From positions 1,100,170-1,164,169 of the forward strand of contig NZ_SIHI01000001.1 of NCBI RefSeq assembly GCF_007859735.1: a stretch of DNA of 64,000 nt. The letters run 5' to 3'. The position numbers and the translations under genes were made by a program. Each line of letters opens with the position of its first letter. Position 1 is the first letter of the stretch. A model generated the notes under the pieces. It made no database searches and was not told the origin of the DNA. It saw only the letters and a list, made by a program, of their open reading frames with translations. The stretch comes from Thalassoglobus neptunius (GTDB lineage: Bacteria; Planctomycetota; Planctomycetia; Planctomycetales; Planctomycetaceae). Below, piece after piece: positions 52,281 to 61,985 of this stretch.

Positions 52281-53840
52281 ATGGAAACGATTGATCTCGC
52301 GGAGTTTGAGTGGAAGACCGTTCTCAGAAGGCTGGCGATCGAAGACTTCGATGCCCTTGTCGAAATGCAGAAGCTCTGTTTCAAGGGGATGCAGCCGTGG
52401 GAAAAGAGCCAGATCGAGAGCCAGATTCATCTATTCCCACAAGGTCAGCTTTGTATCGAGATTGAAGGAAAACTGGCTGCCTCGTGCAGCAGCTTGATTC
52501 TGGATTACGATCCGGAACTCCCCTGGCATGACTGGAAGAAGGTTGCTGACAACGGTTACATCCGAAATCATAATCCCAAAGGAGATACGCTCTACGGGAT
52601 TGAGATGATGGTTCACCCGGAGTTTCGCGGGATGAAGCTCTCCCGGCGGCTTTATGATGCTCGCAAAGAGCTGTGCCGAGAGAAGAATCTCGAGAGGATC
52701 GTTATCGCTGGCCGAATCCCCGGTTACGGTCAACACGCTGACCGAATTTCTGCTCGAGAGTACGTTGAGAAGGTTGTCGACAAAACTCTTTACGATCCCG
52801 TGTTGACGGCTCAACTTTCCAATGGGTTTGCGTTAAACGGATTGATTCCGGACTACTTTCCGACGGATGAAGCGAGTCGTGGTTTTGCGACATCCCTCGA
52901 TTGGCGCAATCTCGACTATCAGCGCGGGGCCCGACGCCGTTACGGACACACCACGGAACCGATTCGGCTCGCGGTTGTTCAGTATCAGATGAGAACGATC
53001 TCAGTGTTTTCGGAGTTCGAAACACAGTGCGAATTCTTTATCGACACCGCCAGCGAGTACAAGTCGGACTTTGTCGTCTTTCCTGAACTGTTTACGACAC
53101 AACTTCTGTCATGCGTCCATCAGGATCGGCCCGGAAGCGCAGCCCGAAAACTGGCGGAGTTCACACCTCAATATCTCGATTTTTTCACTGAGATGGCGGT
53201 GAAGTACGACATCAATGTCATCGGGGGATCGCACTTCGTCGTGGAAGATGAATCGCTCTTCAATGTCGCCTATCTGTTTCGACGGGATGGATCGATTGGC
53301 AAGCAGGAGAAGATTCACATCACGCCCAGCGAACGCAAGTGGTGGGGAGTGACACCCGGACGAAGTGTGAGCACTTTCGATACGGACTGTGGACGAATCG
53401 CGATTCTCGTGTGCTATGACATTGAGTTCCCGGAGCTTGTCAGAATCGCCGCCCAGAAGGGGGCGAAGATCATTTTCGTGCCTTTCAATACCGACACCCG
53501 GCAAGGATATTTAAGGGTCCGGAACTGCGCGATGGCTCGCTGTATCGAGAATCATGTTTACGTTGCTGTGTCTGGATGCACCGGAAACCTCCCGTTTGTC
53601 GAGAACTCCGACTTACACTACGCACAGTCTGCCATCTTCACTCCCGCGGACGCAGAATTCGCACGCGACGGAATCGTTGCTGAATGCAATGCGAACATCG
53701 AAACGATGATCATTGAAGACGTCGATGTCGAACAGCTGCGACGCCACAAAGAAAGTGGCAGCGTTCAAAACTGGAACGACAGGCGCCGCGATCTTTATAA
53801 GGTTGTCTATCGCGAAAACGGAGAAGAGTTCGAAGTCTAA
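52281..53840 (+). CDS. GNAT acetyltransferase fused to carbon-nitrogen hydrolase
   Basis: The N-terminal half (about 10-200) is a GNAT acyltransferase: [40 protein letters not shown] with the acyl-CoA loop, and [14 protein letters not shown]. The C-terminal half (about 230-500) is a nitrilase-type hydrolase. Its triad is Glu in [12 protein letters not shown], Lys in the [13 protein letters not shown] region, and Cys in [20 protein letters not shown]. Such fusions are known in several phyla, but the substrate is unproven. Both activities could act in sequence on one amide and amine. The gene stands alone with a bidirectional terminator after it. Confidence 0.92.
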   Translation: METIDLAEFEWKTVLRRLAIEDFDALVEMQKLCFKGMQPWEKSQIESQIHLFPQGQLCIEIEGKLAASCSSLILDYDPELPWHDWKKVADNGYIRNHNPKGDTLYGIEMMVHPEFRGMKLSRRLYDARKELCREKNLERIVIAGRIPGYGQHADRISAREYVEKVVDKTLYDPVLTAQLSNGFALNGLIPDYFPTDEASRGFATSLDWRNLDYQRGARRRYGHTTEPIRLAVVQYQMRTISVFSEFETQCEFFIDTASEYKSDFVVFPELFTTQLLSCVHQDRPGSAARKLAEFTPQYLDFFTEMAVKYDINVIGGSHFVVEDESLFNVAYLFRRDGSIGKQEKIHITPSERKWWGVTPGRSVSTFDTDCGRIAILVCYDIEFPELVRIAAQKGAKIIFVPFNTDTRQGYLRVRNCAMARCIENHVYVAVSGCTGNLPFVENSDLHYAQSAIFTPADAEFARDGIVAECNANIETMIIEDVDVEQLRRHKESGSVQNWNDRRRDLYKVVYRENGEEFEV

Positions 53841-53957
53841 AACCTGTTTCTTTTGCTTGGGAGCGACTGACAACGGTTTCACAACATGCTCGAAACCATC
53901 TTCATGTTCTCAGTCAGCTTCCGTAATTCGGAACGTTGAGAGAACCGGCGCAAACAA

Positions 53958-53990
53958 AAACACCCCGTCAGAATTTCTGGCGGGGTGTTT
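53958..53990. terminator. Bidirectional terminator between convergent genes
   Basis: AAACACCCCGTCAGA pairs with TCTGGCGGGGTGTTT (one G-T pair) around a loop of about AATT. An A-run before it and GTTTGTTG after it allow use from both strands. Confidence 0.88.
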
Positions 53991-54034
53991 GTTGAAAGCT
54001 GTCTCACGTGGGACGAACTCACGCTGGACGAGGT

Positions 54035-55345
54035 TTACTCTTGCGGATCAGCTGGAAGACGTTCGTCTTCGACTTCTGGAAATGAACCGGTGAGTGCTTC
54101 CATGAAAGCGACGAGGTCGAGCTTTTCCTGCTCGGTCAGATTGAGCTTCACGATCTTGTCGCTGAGATTCTTGTTGGGCGTTCCGCCCTTGTTGTAGTGC
54201 TCAACAACATCCATCAGTGTGTCCAGACTTCCGTCGTGCATGTAAGGAGCAGAGTGGACGACGTTTCGAACGGTTGGCGTTTTGAAGGCGCCCCAGTCTT
54301 TCTCGTCTTTCGTCACTGCGTATCGTCCGACGTCAGGGTCTTCGGCATCCATTCCGATTCCGAGATTGTGATACTTCTCGTCGGCGAGGTTTGCTCCCAC
54401 GTGACACGCTGCGCAGTTGACGCGTTCACTGAAAAACAGCTCCTGTCCGCGGAGAGCACTTTCTGACATCGGATTGGATTCGGCTCCCTGTTTCGCAAAC
54501 TCGTACTGCTTTGCAAACTCTTCGCTTGAGTCGATCAGATCTTCAAGGTCTTCGGGATCGAGTTGAGCGAATCGTTTCATCTCTTCGCTGAAATCGTATG
54601 CGGCTGGTCCGGTGACGAGTGTTCTTTCGAAGGAAGCGAGAGCGTCAGCGACGTTTTCGATGTTGACTGCGTTCTTGCCTTTTCCACCGAAGACAGCACG
54701 GAACTGCAAGACGTATCCGGGGATGTTCTTGATCGATCCGACAGCGGCTTCGTGGGTGTTTCCCATTTCGATCGGGTTGGCAATCGGTCCAACGGCTTGT
54801 TCTTCGAGTGAGGCTGCGCGGCCGTCCCAGAACTGGAGGTCCGACAGAATTCGGTTGTAGCTCACTGGGGAATTTCGGTTCCCTTCCTGTCCTCCGATGC
54901 CGACGCCGAACTTTGTAAATCGTCCGTAACCTTCGTCCGGATGATGGCAGGTGGCGCAGCTGATTGTCGTGTCAGCAGACAATCGGGGATCGAAGTAAAG
55001 CTGGCGGCCGAGTTCGATTTTGGCCTGTGTCAGAGGGTTTCTGTCCAGACCTTTAATCTGCGACGCTCCGGCTGCAAGCCCGAGCGGAAGGACAGGTTCG
55101 ATAACTCGGTGAAGTTCCGGTTCTGTGAGCCACTTCCGAATCTCTCGAAGCTTCAGGTCTCCCTCGCCGGGAATGCCGTGCAGGAGTTCTCCTTCTCCCA
55201 GCTTGACGGTCTTCGGTCCTAACTCTTTTGCTTTGGCTTTCGCTTTCGCGATTGCGTTTTGCTTTCTCTCTTCCTGCGCTTGGCCGGGAACTCCGATTGA
55301 GAGAATACAGGCTCCTGTGATAACAACGAAAAGCAGCTTCTTCAT
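54035..55345 (-). CDS. Di-haem cytochrome c peroxidase (MauG/CcpA family)
   Basis: The exported enzyme reduces hydrogen peroxide with two c-type haems in the periplasm. A signal peptide (MKKLLFVVITGACILSIGVP) comes first. The haem motifs are CATCH (in ISCATCHHPDEGYGRFTKFG, about residue 130) and CAACH (in VNCAACHVGANLADEKYHNL, about 312). PTVRNVVHSAPYMHDGSLDT near 375 carries the distal Met/His ligand region. The linker before the first haem is rich in Lys and Ala (QNAIAKAKAKAKELGPKTVK). Length (436) is longer than usual by about 80 residues, mainly N-terminal. It stands alone. Confidence 0.93.
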   Translation of the reverse strand: MKKLLFVVITGACILSIGVPGQAQEERKQNAIAKAKAKAKELGPKTVKLGEGELLHGIPGEGDLKLREIRKWLTEPELHRVIEPVLPLGLAAGASQIKGLDRNPLTQAKIELGRQLYFDPRLSADTTISCATCHHPDEGYGRFTKFGVGIGGQEGNRNSPVSYNRILSDLQFWDGRAASLEEQAVGPIANPIEMGNTHEAAVGSIKNIPGYVLQFRAVFGGKGKNAVNIENVADALASFERTLVTGPAAYDFSEEMKRFAQLDPEDLEDLIDSSEEFAKQYEFAKQGAESNPMSESALRGQELFFSERVNCAACHVGANLADEKYHNLGIGMDAEDPDVGRYAVTKDEKDWGAFKTPTVRNVVHSAPYMHDGSLDTLMDVVEHYNKGGTPNKNLSDKIVKLNLTEQEKLDLVAFMEALTGSFPEVEDERLPADPQE

Positions 55346-55570
55346 CTCAAATCCTCAATCTCTCCGGTTGGGGTTTCTGTCGGCACGTTCTTCTACTGAG
55401 AGTTTAATGAGTGAGGTGGAGTGAATGTTCTTTGAGTGAGCAAGCAGTCACCTGAATCTCAAACTCCGACTCTCGTTTCTACATTGTATGAACCGACGCG
55501 ATTGGGTCCACCTAGCGGACAGATTGACTGCGAGTTCGTGGAGTTCCTTATCAAAAATTCACTCTTCCCA

Positions 55571-55603
55571 CAAAAAAAGCCGGAGCTGAGATGCTCCGGC
55601 TTT
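55571..55603 (-). terminator. Terminator of the isocitrate dehydrogenase gene
   Basis: On the minus strand AAAGCCGGAGC and GCTCCGGCTTT form an 11-bp stem with a six-base loop, followed by TTTTG. Confidence 0.9.
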
Positions 55604-55679
55604 CCTGAAATTGAAACACAGTGACAGGTTCTGTGTCAGGCTGACTGAACCTGTTGAGATTGTGTGCTTCGGGCGAGTT

Positions 55680-56855
55680 CTATTCTGCTCGCATCTTCGC
55701 ACAGATGGCTTCTGCCATATCCTGAGTGCCGACGGCAGTTGGGTCGTTTCGATCGGCTTTCATGTCGTAGGTGACGTCTTTGCCTTCTTCGATGACAGCA
55801 GCGACCGCCCGATCGAGTTTCGCAGCAGCTTCTCGTTCTCCGAGGTGATCGAGCATCATCTTTCCGGAAAGGATCAGAGCGACAGGATTGACGCGGTTCT
55901 GTCCTTTGTATTTCGGAGCACTTCCGTGAGTGGCTTCGAAGATGGAGGCTTCTGTCCCGATGTTTGCTCCGGGGGCAACTCCCAGTCCGCCGACGAGTCC
56001 GGCGCACAGGTCGCTCAGAATGTCCCCGTACAGGTTTTGCGTCAGGATGACATCGTACAGTTCCGGTTTTTGGACAAGCTGCATGCACATGTTATCAATG
56101 AGCCGTTCCATGTAGCTGACATTGCTGGCATCGGAAACTTTTCCGACCAGTTCCGGATCAGGAGCGGCACCGTCAGCGAGTTCTTCCCATTCGAATTTCG
56201 CCCCGTAAGCGAGAGCAACAGCTCGGGTTTCGTCGTACCAGAGACCGTCGGTGAACTTCATGATGTTGGCTTTGCAGACCGACGTCAGTGATTTTCGCTC
56301 CTGTTTGACCGAATAATCGAACGCGAAATCTGCAATTCGCCGAGTCCCTTCGTAAGAAATCGGCTTGATGCTGATTCCGGTCGTGTCTTCTCGTGTGTTG
56401 ATCTTCTTTCCCGTCGCAAATTCATTGATTTGCCCAATTAGCTTGGCGGTTTTGTCGTCGCCAGCCTGGAATTCGACACCTGCGTAAAGGTCTTCTGAGT
56501 TTTCACGAATCAGAACGAGGTCGACGTTGGAGTCCTCGAAATAAGTTCGAACGCCCTTGTAAGTCTTGCATGGACGAACACAGGCGAAGAGGTTCAATTC
56601 CTGTCGCAGAAAGACGTTAACGCTGCGGAACCCTTTTCCGATCGGTGTGGTGATCGGTGCTTTCAGAGCAATTCCATTCTTCCGCACAGAATCCATCACG
56701 CGATCCGGGACTTTTCCTTCACGCTCAATGACTTCAATCCCACATTCTTGAAAATCCCAGTCGATTTTCACGCCTGTGGCTTCAATACACTTTCGTGTTG
56801 CTTCGGTGATCTCTGGACCAACACCGTCACCGGGAATCAGCGTCACATTGTACAT
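55680..56855 (-). CDS. NAD-dependent isocitrate dehydrogenase
   Basis: The enzyme oxidises isocitrate to 2-oxoglutarate in the TCA cycle. The N-terminal [20 protein letters not shown], the substrate loop [20 protein letters not shown] (Ser, Asn and Arg residues that bind isocitrate), [18 protein letters not shown], and [20 protein letters not shown] are family signatures. The [15 protein letters not shown] pattern favours IDH of the NAD type over isopropylmalate dehydrogenase. Length is 391. It has its own terminator. Together with sucD and the acetate symporter it suggests a working TCA cycle, but the genes are scattered. Confidence 0.9.
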   Translation of the reverse strand: MYNVTLIPGDGVGPEITEATRKCIEATGVKIDWDFQECGIEVIEREGKVPDRVMDSVRKNGIALKAPITTPIGKGFRSVNVFLRQELNLFACVRPCKTYKGVRTYFEDSNVDLVLIRENSEDLYAGVEFQAGDDKTAKLIGQINEFATGKKINTREDTTGISIKPISYEGTRRIADFAFDYSVKQERKSLTSVCKANIMKFTDGLWYDETRAVALAYGAKFEWEELADGAAPDPELVGKVSDASNVSYMERLIDNMCMQLVQKPELYDVILTQNLYGDILSDLCAGLVGGLGVAPGANIGTEASIFEATHGSAPKYKGQNRVNPVALILSGKMMLDHLGEREAAAKLDRAVAAVIEEGKDVTYDMKADRNDPTAVGTQDMAEAICAKMRAE

Positions 56856-57666
56856 TTCGAATACTCTCTGCTGTTTCGATATCGAGGCCGAAAGCCGCCA
56901 CGCTTGGCTTCAGACGATTTCGCAAATGCGGTAGCGCTTCGTCTGTTGAGGAATTCTCAATTTTCCAGATATTTCGGAACTTTTCCGACGAACAGATTTG
57001 GCATCTGGTGGGTTACTCTGGATGAACAGGACCGTATCAAAAGGCAATGTCCCATTCAAGGAGTGCAACGGCCTGTCAACCTTTCATAACGTTTTGTCGT
57101 CAATTCGTGGCGGTGATATCAAAATGAATGCGCAAGTTGACAGGAGGATCCACTCCAGTCGGAAACGCCTTTGACGAAAATCGCCTGCGTTTCAATTGAA
57201 AAGAATCAGAATCAATCCGGAAAGATCACCCAATCATGAGCATCGGTACAGGACTTGCGAAACCTGTCATCGGTTCAGTTCGGTGATCATCTGATTTCCG
57301 CTCTATTGAGCGTGGAGTGTTGAGAGCAATCCTTCAACATTCCTTCCCTGGCGAGATAGAGGTTCGTCAGCCTCACGGCAGCAACAACTGAGCCGGAAGC
57401 AAGATCGCATTGGAAGGTTGAGCAATCAGCTTTTTCGTGCGATGCCTGCTTGGGTCCCCTGACTTCGGGGGGAGCGGGGGACCCAATTTTCGCGGATTTC
57501 TCTCAAGAAATCCGTCTACGGTTCGTCAATTCACGTCACACCTTCCAGTTGTTCCTGTCCCATCTTTCAAGCCACCTCACGACGGTTGACTGGTGATCCC
57601 TGCAGCTGCAATTCGTCTGCGAACCATTGAAAAGACAGCCAATGCTGTCGTCTTCGATGAGGGACG
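56856..57666. other. 811-bp non-coding interval with two hairpins
   Basis: No gene is supported here. A G/C-rich hairpin (57450-57486) and a second hairpin (57493-57514) stand 6 bases apart in the right part. Otherwise nothing is recognised. Confidence 0.45.
57450..57514. other. Two adjacent stable hairpins
   Basis: TTGGGTCCCC (57450-57459) pairs perfectly with GGGGACCCAA (57477-57486), followed by TTTT. Then CGGATTTCT (57493-57501) pairs with AGAAATCCG (57506-57514). The first could be a terminator, perhaps of an unseen small RNA upstream, or both could belong to a leader RNA of the gene at 57667. Confidence 0.55.
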
Positions 57667-58512
57667 ATGCAGCTCACAGTAGATCGGAAACTTGTCGCTA
57701 TGGTTCTCGCCCCGAAGAAACCGAAGAAGTCACGTCGGTCAGACTCGCATTCATTCCCTTTCTCTTCATTCCGAATCGGCTCAAAATTCAGGGAATGCTC
57801 CTTGAGAGAATTTTTTGAGCTGGTCCTCGCGAACTCGCGAAATCACAACCGAACTGAACTCAATCAGGCCAGTCAGGTGAGCGAACAAGCAACCGAAGAT
57901 TGTTCAAGCGGCGAGTTGGCAACATCCTTGTCGTTGGGAAATGACGATTGCAATGCTGTCGATTGTGATGCGATTGAAGATGTCATCGCGAGCTATCTGC
58001 ATGATGTTCCCCACAGTGCGAAAACGTGGGGCCAACGAGACCTGGAAAGTTTTCTTCAATGGGTTCGCGACTCAGCCATGTTTAACGAAGATCGCCATTC
58101 CTCAACGGAAAAAGCGAACCTCCGGCGATCTACTGAGCAGCTGATCATTCAGAAACGACTTGCCTTCCGAAGGTTTCAAGCAATCGCTGCTGACTGCTCT
58201 GTTGATTGCAGAACTCAGAATTGGAGCGACAAGACAGTCCTGCATCTCAATCCGACGTTCGTCTGGTCAGCGTCGAAACCGAATTGCCGATCCTCTCACG
58301 GGGAGCGAACCGTGCTGTTTGTTTCGACGGACGAGCGAGTCACATCGATGTCGTTGTCGGCCAGCTGGGTTGAATTCATCGAGTTGTTATCGCGAACGGG
58401 ACCGGCGACAGTGAAGGCTGCGCAGCGAAAAACGAAATCAGCCAGCCGCGAGGTGTTTGACGACGTTCTAACTCGAATGCTGGGCCATCAACTTCTCGCG
58501 ATTTCGACGTGA
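57667..58512 (+). CDS. Hypothetical protein
   Basis: No family is recognised. The 281-residue frame begins MQLTVDRKLVAMVLAPKKPK, with GAGGGA close before the ATG; a later start is possible because the first 40 residues are atypically basic and Ser-rich. A long charged middle (CDAIEDVIASYLHDVPHSAK, LQWVRDSAMFNEDRHSSTEK) is followed by a more regular part (TVLHLNPTFVWSASKPNCRS, RTVLFVSTDERVTSMSLSAS). Its composition differs somewhat from the neighbours. It is convergent with the acetate symporter gene. Confidence 0.55.
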   Translation: MQLTVDRKLVAMVLAPKKPKKSRRSDSHSFPFSSFRIGSKFRECSLREFFELVLANSRNHNRTELNQASQVSEQATEDCSSGELATSLSLGNDDCNAVDCDAIEDVIASYLHDVPHSAKTWGQRDLESFLQWVRDSAMFNEDRHSSTEKANLRRSTEQLIIQKRLAFRRFQAIAADCSVDCRTQNWSDKTVLHLNPTFVWSASKPNCRSSHGERTVLFVSTDERVTSMSLSASWVEFIELLSRTGPATVKAAQRKTKSASREVFDDVLTRMLGHQLLAIST

Positions 58513-58607
58513 ACTCACCCAGCGACAACGGCATAGCATTCACAGCTTAGCAGCGATGGCGCACTGTCCTTGCTGGGAAGTTCATCGAGAAGTGATGCAA
58601 CAAAGTG

Positions 58608-60581
58608 TTACGCGGGATTCGGTTCGGGAGTCTCTGAGGCTTTTGGCTGCGTGAGCAATGACACTCCGACCAGCGTCAGGAATCCGAGTGGAATCGTCAC
58701 AATTCCGGGTTGGCTGAACGGGACGTAACCCAGGTGCCCGGGAATTTTGTAGACAGCGTCGAACGTGTCTCCGCTTAAGAGAATCCAACCGAGTGAAGAC
58801 ACCATCCCGACACTCACAGCTGCGATCACGCCTTCTTTCGTGGTCTTGTTCCAGAACAACAGCATCACCAGAGATGGCAGGTTCGCGGAGGCAGCGATAC
58901 TGAACGCCCACCCGACGAGGTAGCCGACGTTCAGCCCCTCGAAGAGAATTCCAAGAACGATTGCAATCACACCCACGACGACGGATGTGATTTTCGCAAC
59001 GCGCACTTGTTGAGAGTCGTTCAGATCGACTTGGCCAACGTTCATCAGCAAGTCCCTCGTGACTGCACCCGCCGAAGCGAGAATCAATCCGGAGACGGTT
59101 CCGAGGACGGTGGTGAAGGCAATCGCTGAGATGATCGCGAAGAGCCAGACGTTCATGCTTTTCGCGAGAAGAGGAGCGGCCATGTTTGAGTCGGTCACAT
59201 CCATCGCTCCACTGACCATCGCTCCCAGGCCGAGATAGAGAGTCAGAATGTAGAAGAACCCGATCGCGCCAATTCCGACAATGGTACTCTTCCGGGCACT
59301 CTCTCCATCTTTCACCGTGTAGTAGCGAATCAGGATATGTGGCAGTGATGCTGTTCCGCAGAACAATGCGAGCATGAGCGAGATGAAGTTCAGTTTCTCG
59401 ACGAACTTATCGCCACGAATCCCTGCAAACTTGGGGTGATTTCCGGGCATCAGAACTTCGCTGCCGGAGGTTGGTTTCTGATAGTAGATTGTGGTCACGT
59501 CGCCGTTTTCTTCCGCGACAGTTGTTTTGCCCCACAGAATGACTTCGCTGCCGTGAAATTTCTGAAAGAACGAAACTGGTCCCAGTGCTCCGGTGGATGT
59601 TTCATCATCAGGAAGGCGGCTGATGTAGCCGACCGGATGCAATTCGGGTTCCCCTTTTTCAGAGCCTTTGGGGAGACCGTTGACGAGCAACTGTCCGTCC
59701 GGTGTTGAGGTGACAGTTTGACCTTCAACGAGGAAGACTTTCGAAGCATCTTCCGAATCCTTCTTGATGCTGAAAATCTTTTGTCCGCCATCCGGTTGTT
59801 CGACTCGGACGTACGGTTTTTCAGCCCATTCTCCATCTGCTGGCAGAATCGTTCCCGAGACTCCGGGCAGAGTGTGTGATTCGGATTCGGCAGACTTTAG
59901 TTCCGCTTCTGTGATGGGGCCAATGGTTTGAAACTTGTAACCATCCATTCCTCCTTCTTCGACATTCAAGCCTTTCGCCAGAATCATGATTACGAGGATC
60001 AGGCTGAACAGCACGAGGAGTGAGCCTTTGAGGAATTGAACATACGTTGTCGACACCATTCCGGCCGAAACGACGATGGCGACCACTGCTGCACCGACGA
60101 GGACAACACCGACCCAGTGGGGAAGTCCCAGCAACGGTTGAATCAAAACGCCCGCGCCGACCATTTGTGGAATGAGATAGAAGATACTGACGATCAGCGT
60201 GCTGATCCCGACGACACATTGGATTCCACGGGACTGAAAGGTCGAGTCGAGTGCGTCGGCGAAGGTGTATTTTCCCATCCGTTTGAGTGGTTCCGCCACG
60301 ACGAACAACGCCACGATCCACCCGGCCAGAAAGCCGATCGAATACAGGAATCCGTCGTACCCGTAAAAGGCAATCATCCCGCAAATTCCGAGGAACGAGG
60401 CTGCGGAGAGGTAGTCGCCGGCAAAGGCGACCCCATTGATGAACCAGGGGATTTGACCGTGAGCAGCGAAGTATCCGGCGGACGATTTGGCTCGACCGGC
60501 GAGATAGAAACTTAAACCCATGGTTCCGCCGACGAAGGCGAGAAACGCCACGACCGCGATTGTTGATGGTTCGTAAATCAT
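58608..60581 (-). CDS. actP: Sodium:solute symporter, ActP-like acetate permease
   Basis: The start is the ATG at 60581, whose bases overlap the stop of the small DUF485 gene (ATGA). The SSS-family protein has about 13 membrane helices with VAFAGDYLSAASFLGICGMI, PEILMRYYTV-like PHILIRYYTVKDGESARKST, and the late sodium-site region. The pairing with a DUF485 protein is typical of the acetate permease ActP. At 657 residues it is about 110 longer than E. coli ActP, because of an extracytoplasmic loop of about 190 residues at 205-392 (ADGEWAEKPYVRVEQPDGGQ, STPDGQLLVNGLPKG), against a short loop in ActP. That loop is Gly/Asp-rich. The substrate may therefore be acetate or another short acid. Confidence 0.85.
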   Translation of the reverse strand: MIYEPSTIAVVAFLAFVGGTMGLSFYLAGRAKSSAGYFAAHGQIPWFINGVAFAGDYLSAASFLGICGMIAFYGYDGFLYSIGFLAGWIVALFVVAEPLKRMGKYTFADALDSTFQSRGIQCVVGISTLIVSIFYLIPQMVGAGVLIQPLLGLPHWVGVVLVGAAVVAIVVSAGMVSTTYVQFLKGSLLVLFSLILVIMILAKGLNVEEGGMDGYKFQTIGPITEAELKSAESESHTLPGVSGTILPADGEWAEKPYVRVEQPDGGQKIFSIKKDSEDASKVFLVEGQTVTSTPDGQLLVNGLPKGSEKGEPELHPVGYISRLPDDETSTGALGPVSFFQKFHGSEVILWGKTTVAEENGDVTTIYYQKPTSGSEVLMPGNHPKFAGIRGDKFVEKLNFISLMLALFCGTASLPHILIRYYTVKDGESARKSTIVGIGAIGFFYILTLYLGLGAMVSGAMDVTDSNMAAPLLAKSMNVWLFAIISAIAFTTVLGTVSGLILASAGAVTRDLLMNVGQVDLNDSQQVRVAKITSVVVGVIAIVLGILFEGLNVGYLVGWAFSIAASANLPSLVMLLFWNKTTKEGVIAAVSVGMVSSLGWILLSGDTFDAVYKIPGHLGYVPFSQPGIVTIPLGFLTLVGVSLLTQPKASETPEPNPA

Positions 60582-60832
60582 CCTTGCCCCTCCTCTTCCT
60601 TTTGAGGTTCGGAGCGACAAAGCAGGCCGTAAAGAATCGCGAGTAAGAATGCGGACAGGATCAATGCAAAGCCGTAAAGGACGGCCAGGTTGATTCCCTC
60701 AATCGGTGTGGCTCGCATCGTTTCTGGACGAAACGCATTGAGCAGCACGAAGATGACATAAAAGATGAGATAGATCCAGAAAAGGATCAATCCAATTCGG
60801 GAATTCCGAGCCTGCATCAAGGTATCCTTCAT
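60578..60832 (-). CDS. DUF485 membrane protein (YjcH-like)
   Basis: The 84-residue protein has two membrane helices (IGLILFWIYLIFYVIFVLLNAF and LAVLYGFALILSAFLLAILYGL) and an acidic tail (SEPQKEEEGQG). It matches DUF485, encoded before ActP-type symporters in many bacteria. The start at 60832 gives the usual short polar N-terminus. Its stop overlaps the symporter start, so the two are translationally coupled. It may help assembly or regulation of the symporter. Confidence 0.88.
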   Translation of the reverse strand: MKDTLMQARNSRIGLILFWIYLIFYVIFVLLNAFRPETMRATPIEGINLAVLYGFALILSAFLLAILYGLLCRSEPQKEEEGQG

Positions 60833-61058
60833 TCTCGCGATGGACGCGAATTACATATCGATAGCATTTGATCGTTGTCGGAAGATACAGGCTGAGACAA
60901 TCCACGACAAGGACTTGGTACGATCGCTGCCGATCACGTTCGGAATTCGTCAACAGCTTCTGTGAACGTCGACCCCAAAGAACTGTTCTTGAAAGACCCG
61001 TCTCTTCGCATACAAAACGGGTTCAAGCATTCCTACTTCTTACTCAGGACCAGAAACG

Positions 61059-61535
61059 ATGCCGCTTCCACAGGTTGGTAAAAAAGCTCCCGCGTTCACG
61101 CTTCCAGCGATTCCCTCAGGCAAGGTTCGTCTCAGCCAGTTTCGAGGAGACAAGAACGTCGTTCTCTATTTCTATCCTCGTGACAATACTCCCGGCTGCA
61201 CGCAGGAAGCTTGCGACTTTCGTGACCAGATTGCCCGCGTTCAAGACAGTGACACCGTTGTGCTCGGAATTAGCGGAGACAGCATTGCCTCGCACGAAAA
61301 GTTTGCCGCCAAGCATGAATTACCCTTCCAGCTTCTCGCGGACGAAGACCACTCGATTGCTGAAAAGTACGGTGTTTGGGTCGAGAAAAAGAACTATGGC
61401 AAAACCTATTTTGGGATTCAGCGCGCAACCTTTCTCATCGACAAACAGGGAACTCTCGTCGAAATCTGGCCCAAGGTGAAAGTGAAAGGCCACGTCGACG
61501 AAGTGATCGAGAAGTTGAATGAACTTCAAGATTGA
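61059..61535 (+). CDS. bcp: Thioredoxin-dependent peroxidase (BCP/PrxQ)
   Basis: Peroxiredoxin Q reduces hydrogen and organic peroxides using thioredoxin. The catalytic block YFYPRDNTPGCTQEACDFRD near residues 40-60 contains the peroxidatic Cys (PGCT) and a second Cys five residues later (EACDF), typical of BCP. ISGDSIASHEKFAAKHELPF and GIQRATFLIDKQGTLVEIWP are conserved. Length (158) is typical. It is cytoplasmic and encoded alone. Together with the di-haem peroxidase 5.7 kb away it shows that peroxide defence is spread over this region. Confidence 0.96.
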   Translation: MPLPQVGKKAPAFTLPAIPSGKVRLSQFRGDKNVVLYFYPRDNTPGCTQEACDFRDQIARVQDSDTVVLGISGDSIASHEKFAAKHELPFQLLADEDHSIAEKYGVWVEKKNYGKTYFGIQRATFLIDKQGTLVEIWPKVKVKGHVDEVIEKLNELQD

Positions 61536-61603
61536 TGAAAGAAGCTGCGCGCACGGATTCGTGACAGATTCAGTGATGAATGCCGGGCATTGATGTATGC
61601 TGA

Positions 61604-61786
61604 TCAGTGACGAAGACTGACGTGTTGCAGCTGGTTGCGAATTTCGCGAATCAATTGGAGCTGCATCACCTGCAATCGTTCAAGCCCTTCGATGTCTTGA
61701 TTGAGTTGTTCAAACAACTTGTCATCTTCGGTGGAAGATTTCTTCTCTGTCTGTTGTTTGGTTCGTGATCGTCGTCGCTTGTCCAT
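61604..61786 (-). CDS. Small coiled-coil ORF (tentative)
   Basis: The 60-residue frame begins MDKRRRSRTKQQTEKKSSTE and continues DDKLFEQLNQDIEGLERLQV, a regular helix or coiled coil with a basic start. The pattern is more protein-like than the overlapping frames, but no strong ribosome site precedes the ATG at 61786. No family is recognised. It lies between the bcp gene and the COG3014-type gene. Confidence 0.4.
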   Translation of the reverse strand: MDKRRRSRTKQQTEKKSSTEDDKLFEQLNQDIEGLERLQVMQLQLIREIRNQLQHVSLRH

Positions 61787-61985
61787 GAGTCATAGTGCAC
61801 CCGCGCGTTCTGGAAATCGGAAGGTCGATCGCTCTCGTCGCATACTGTTGAGTGTTTTCGTTCAACACCGAGAGCAAACACGACAGTCGACATGATCTCT
61901 CACTTGACCGCGTCGGAACTGGCTCGCGACGAACTTTAGATCGGAAACTCACAGCAGGAGAGGATCAACCTGCCATTGTCATAAT

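Noticed and set aside
61666-61893. 75-residue minus-strand frame overlapping the coiled-coil ORF
   Set aside because: Less protein-like than the other frame and no ribosome site.
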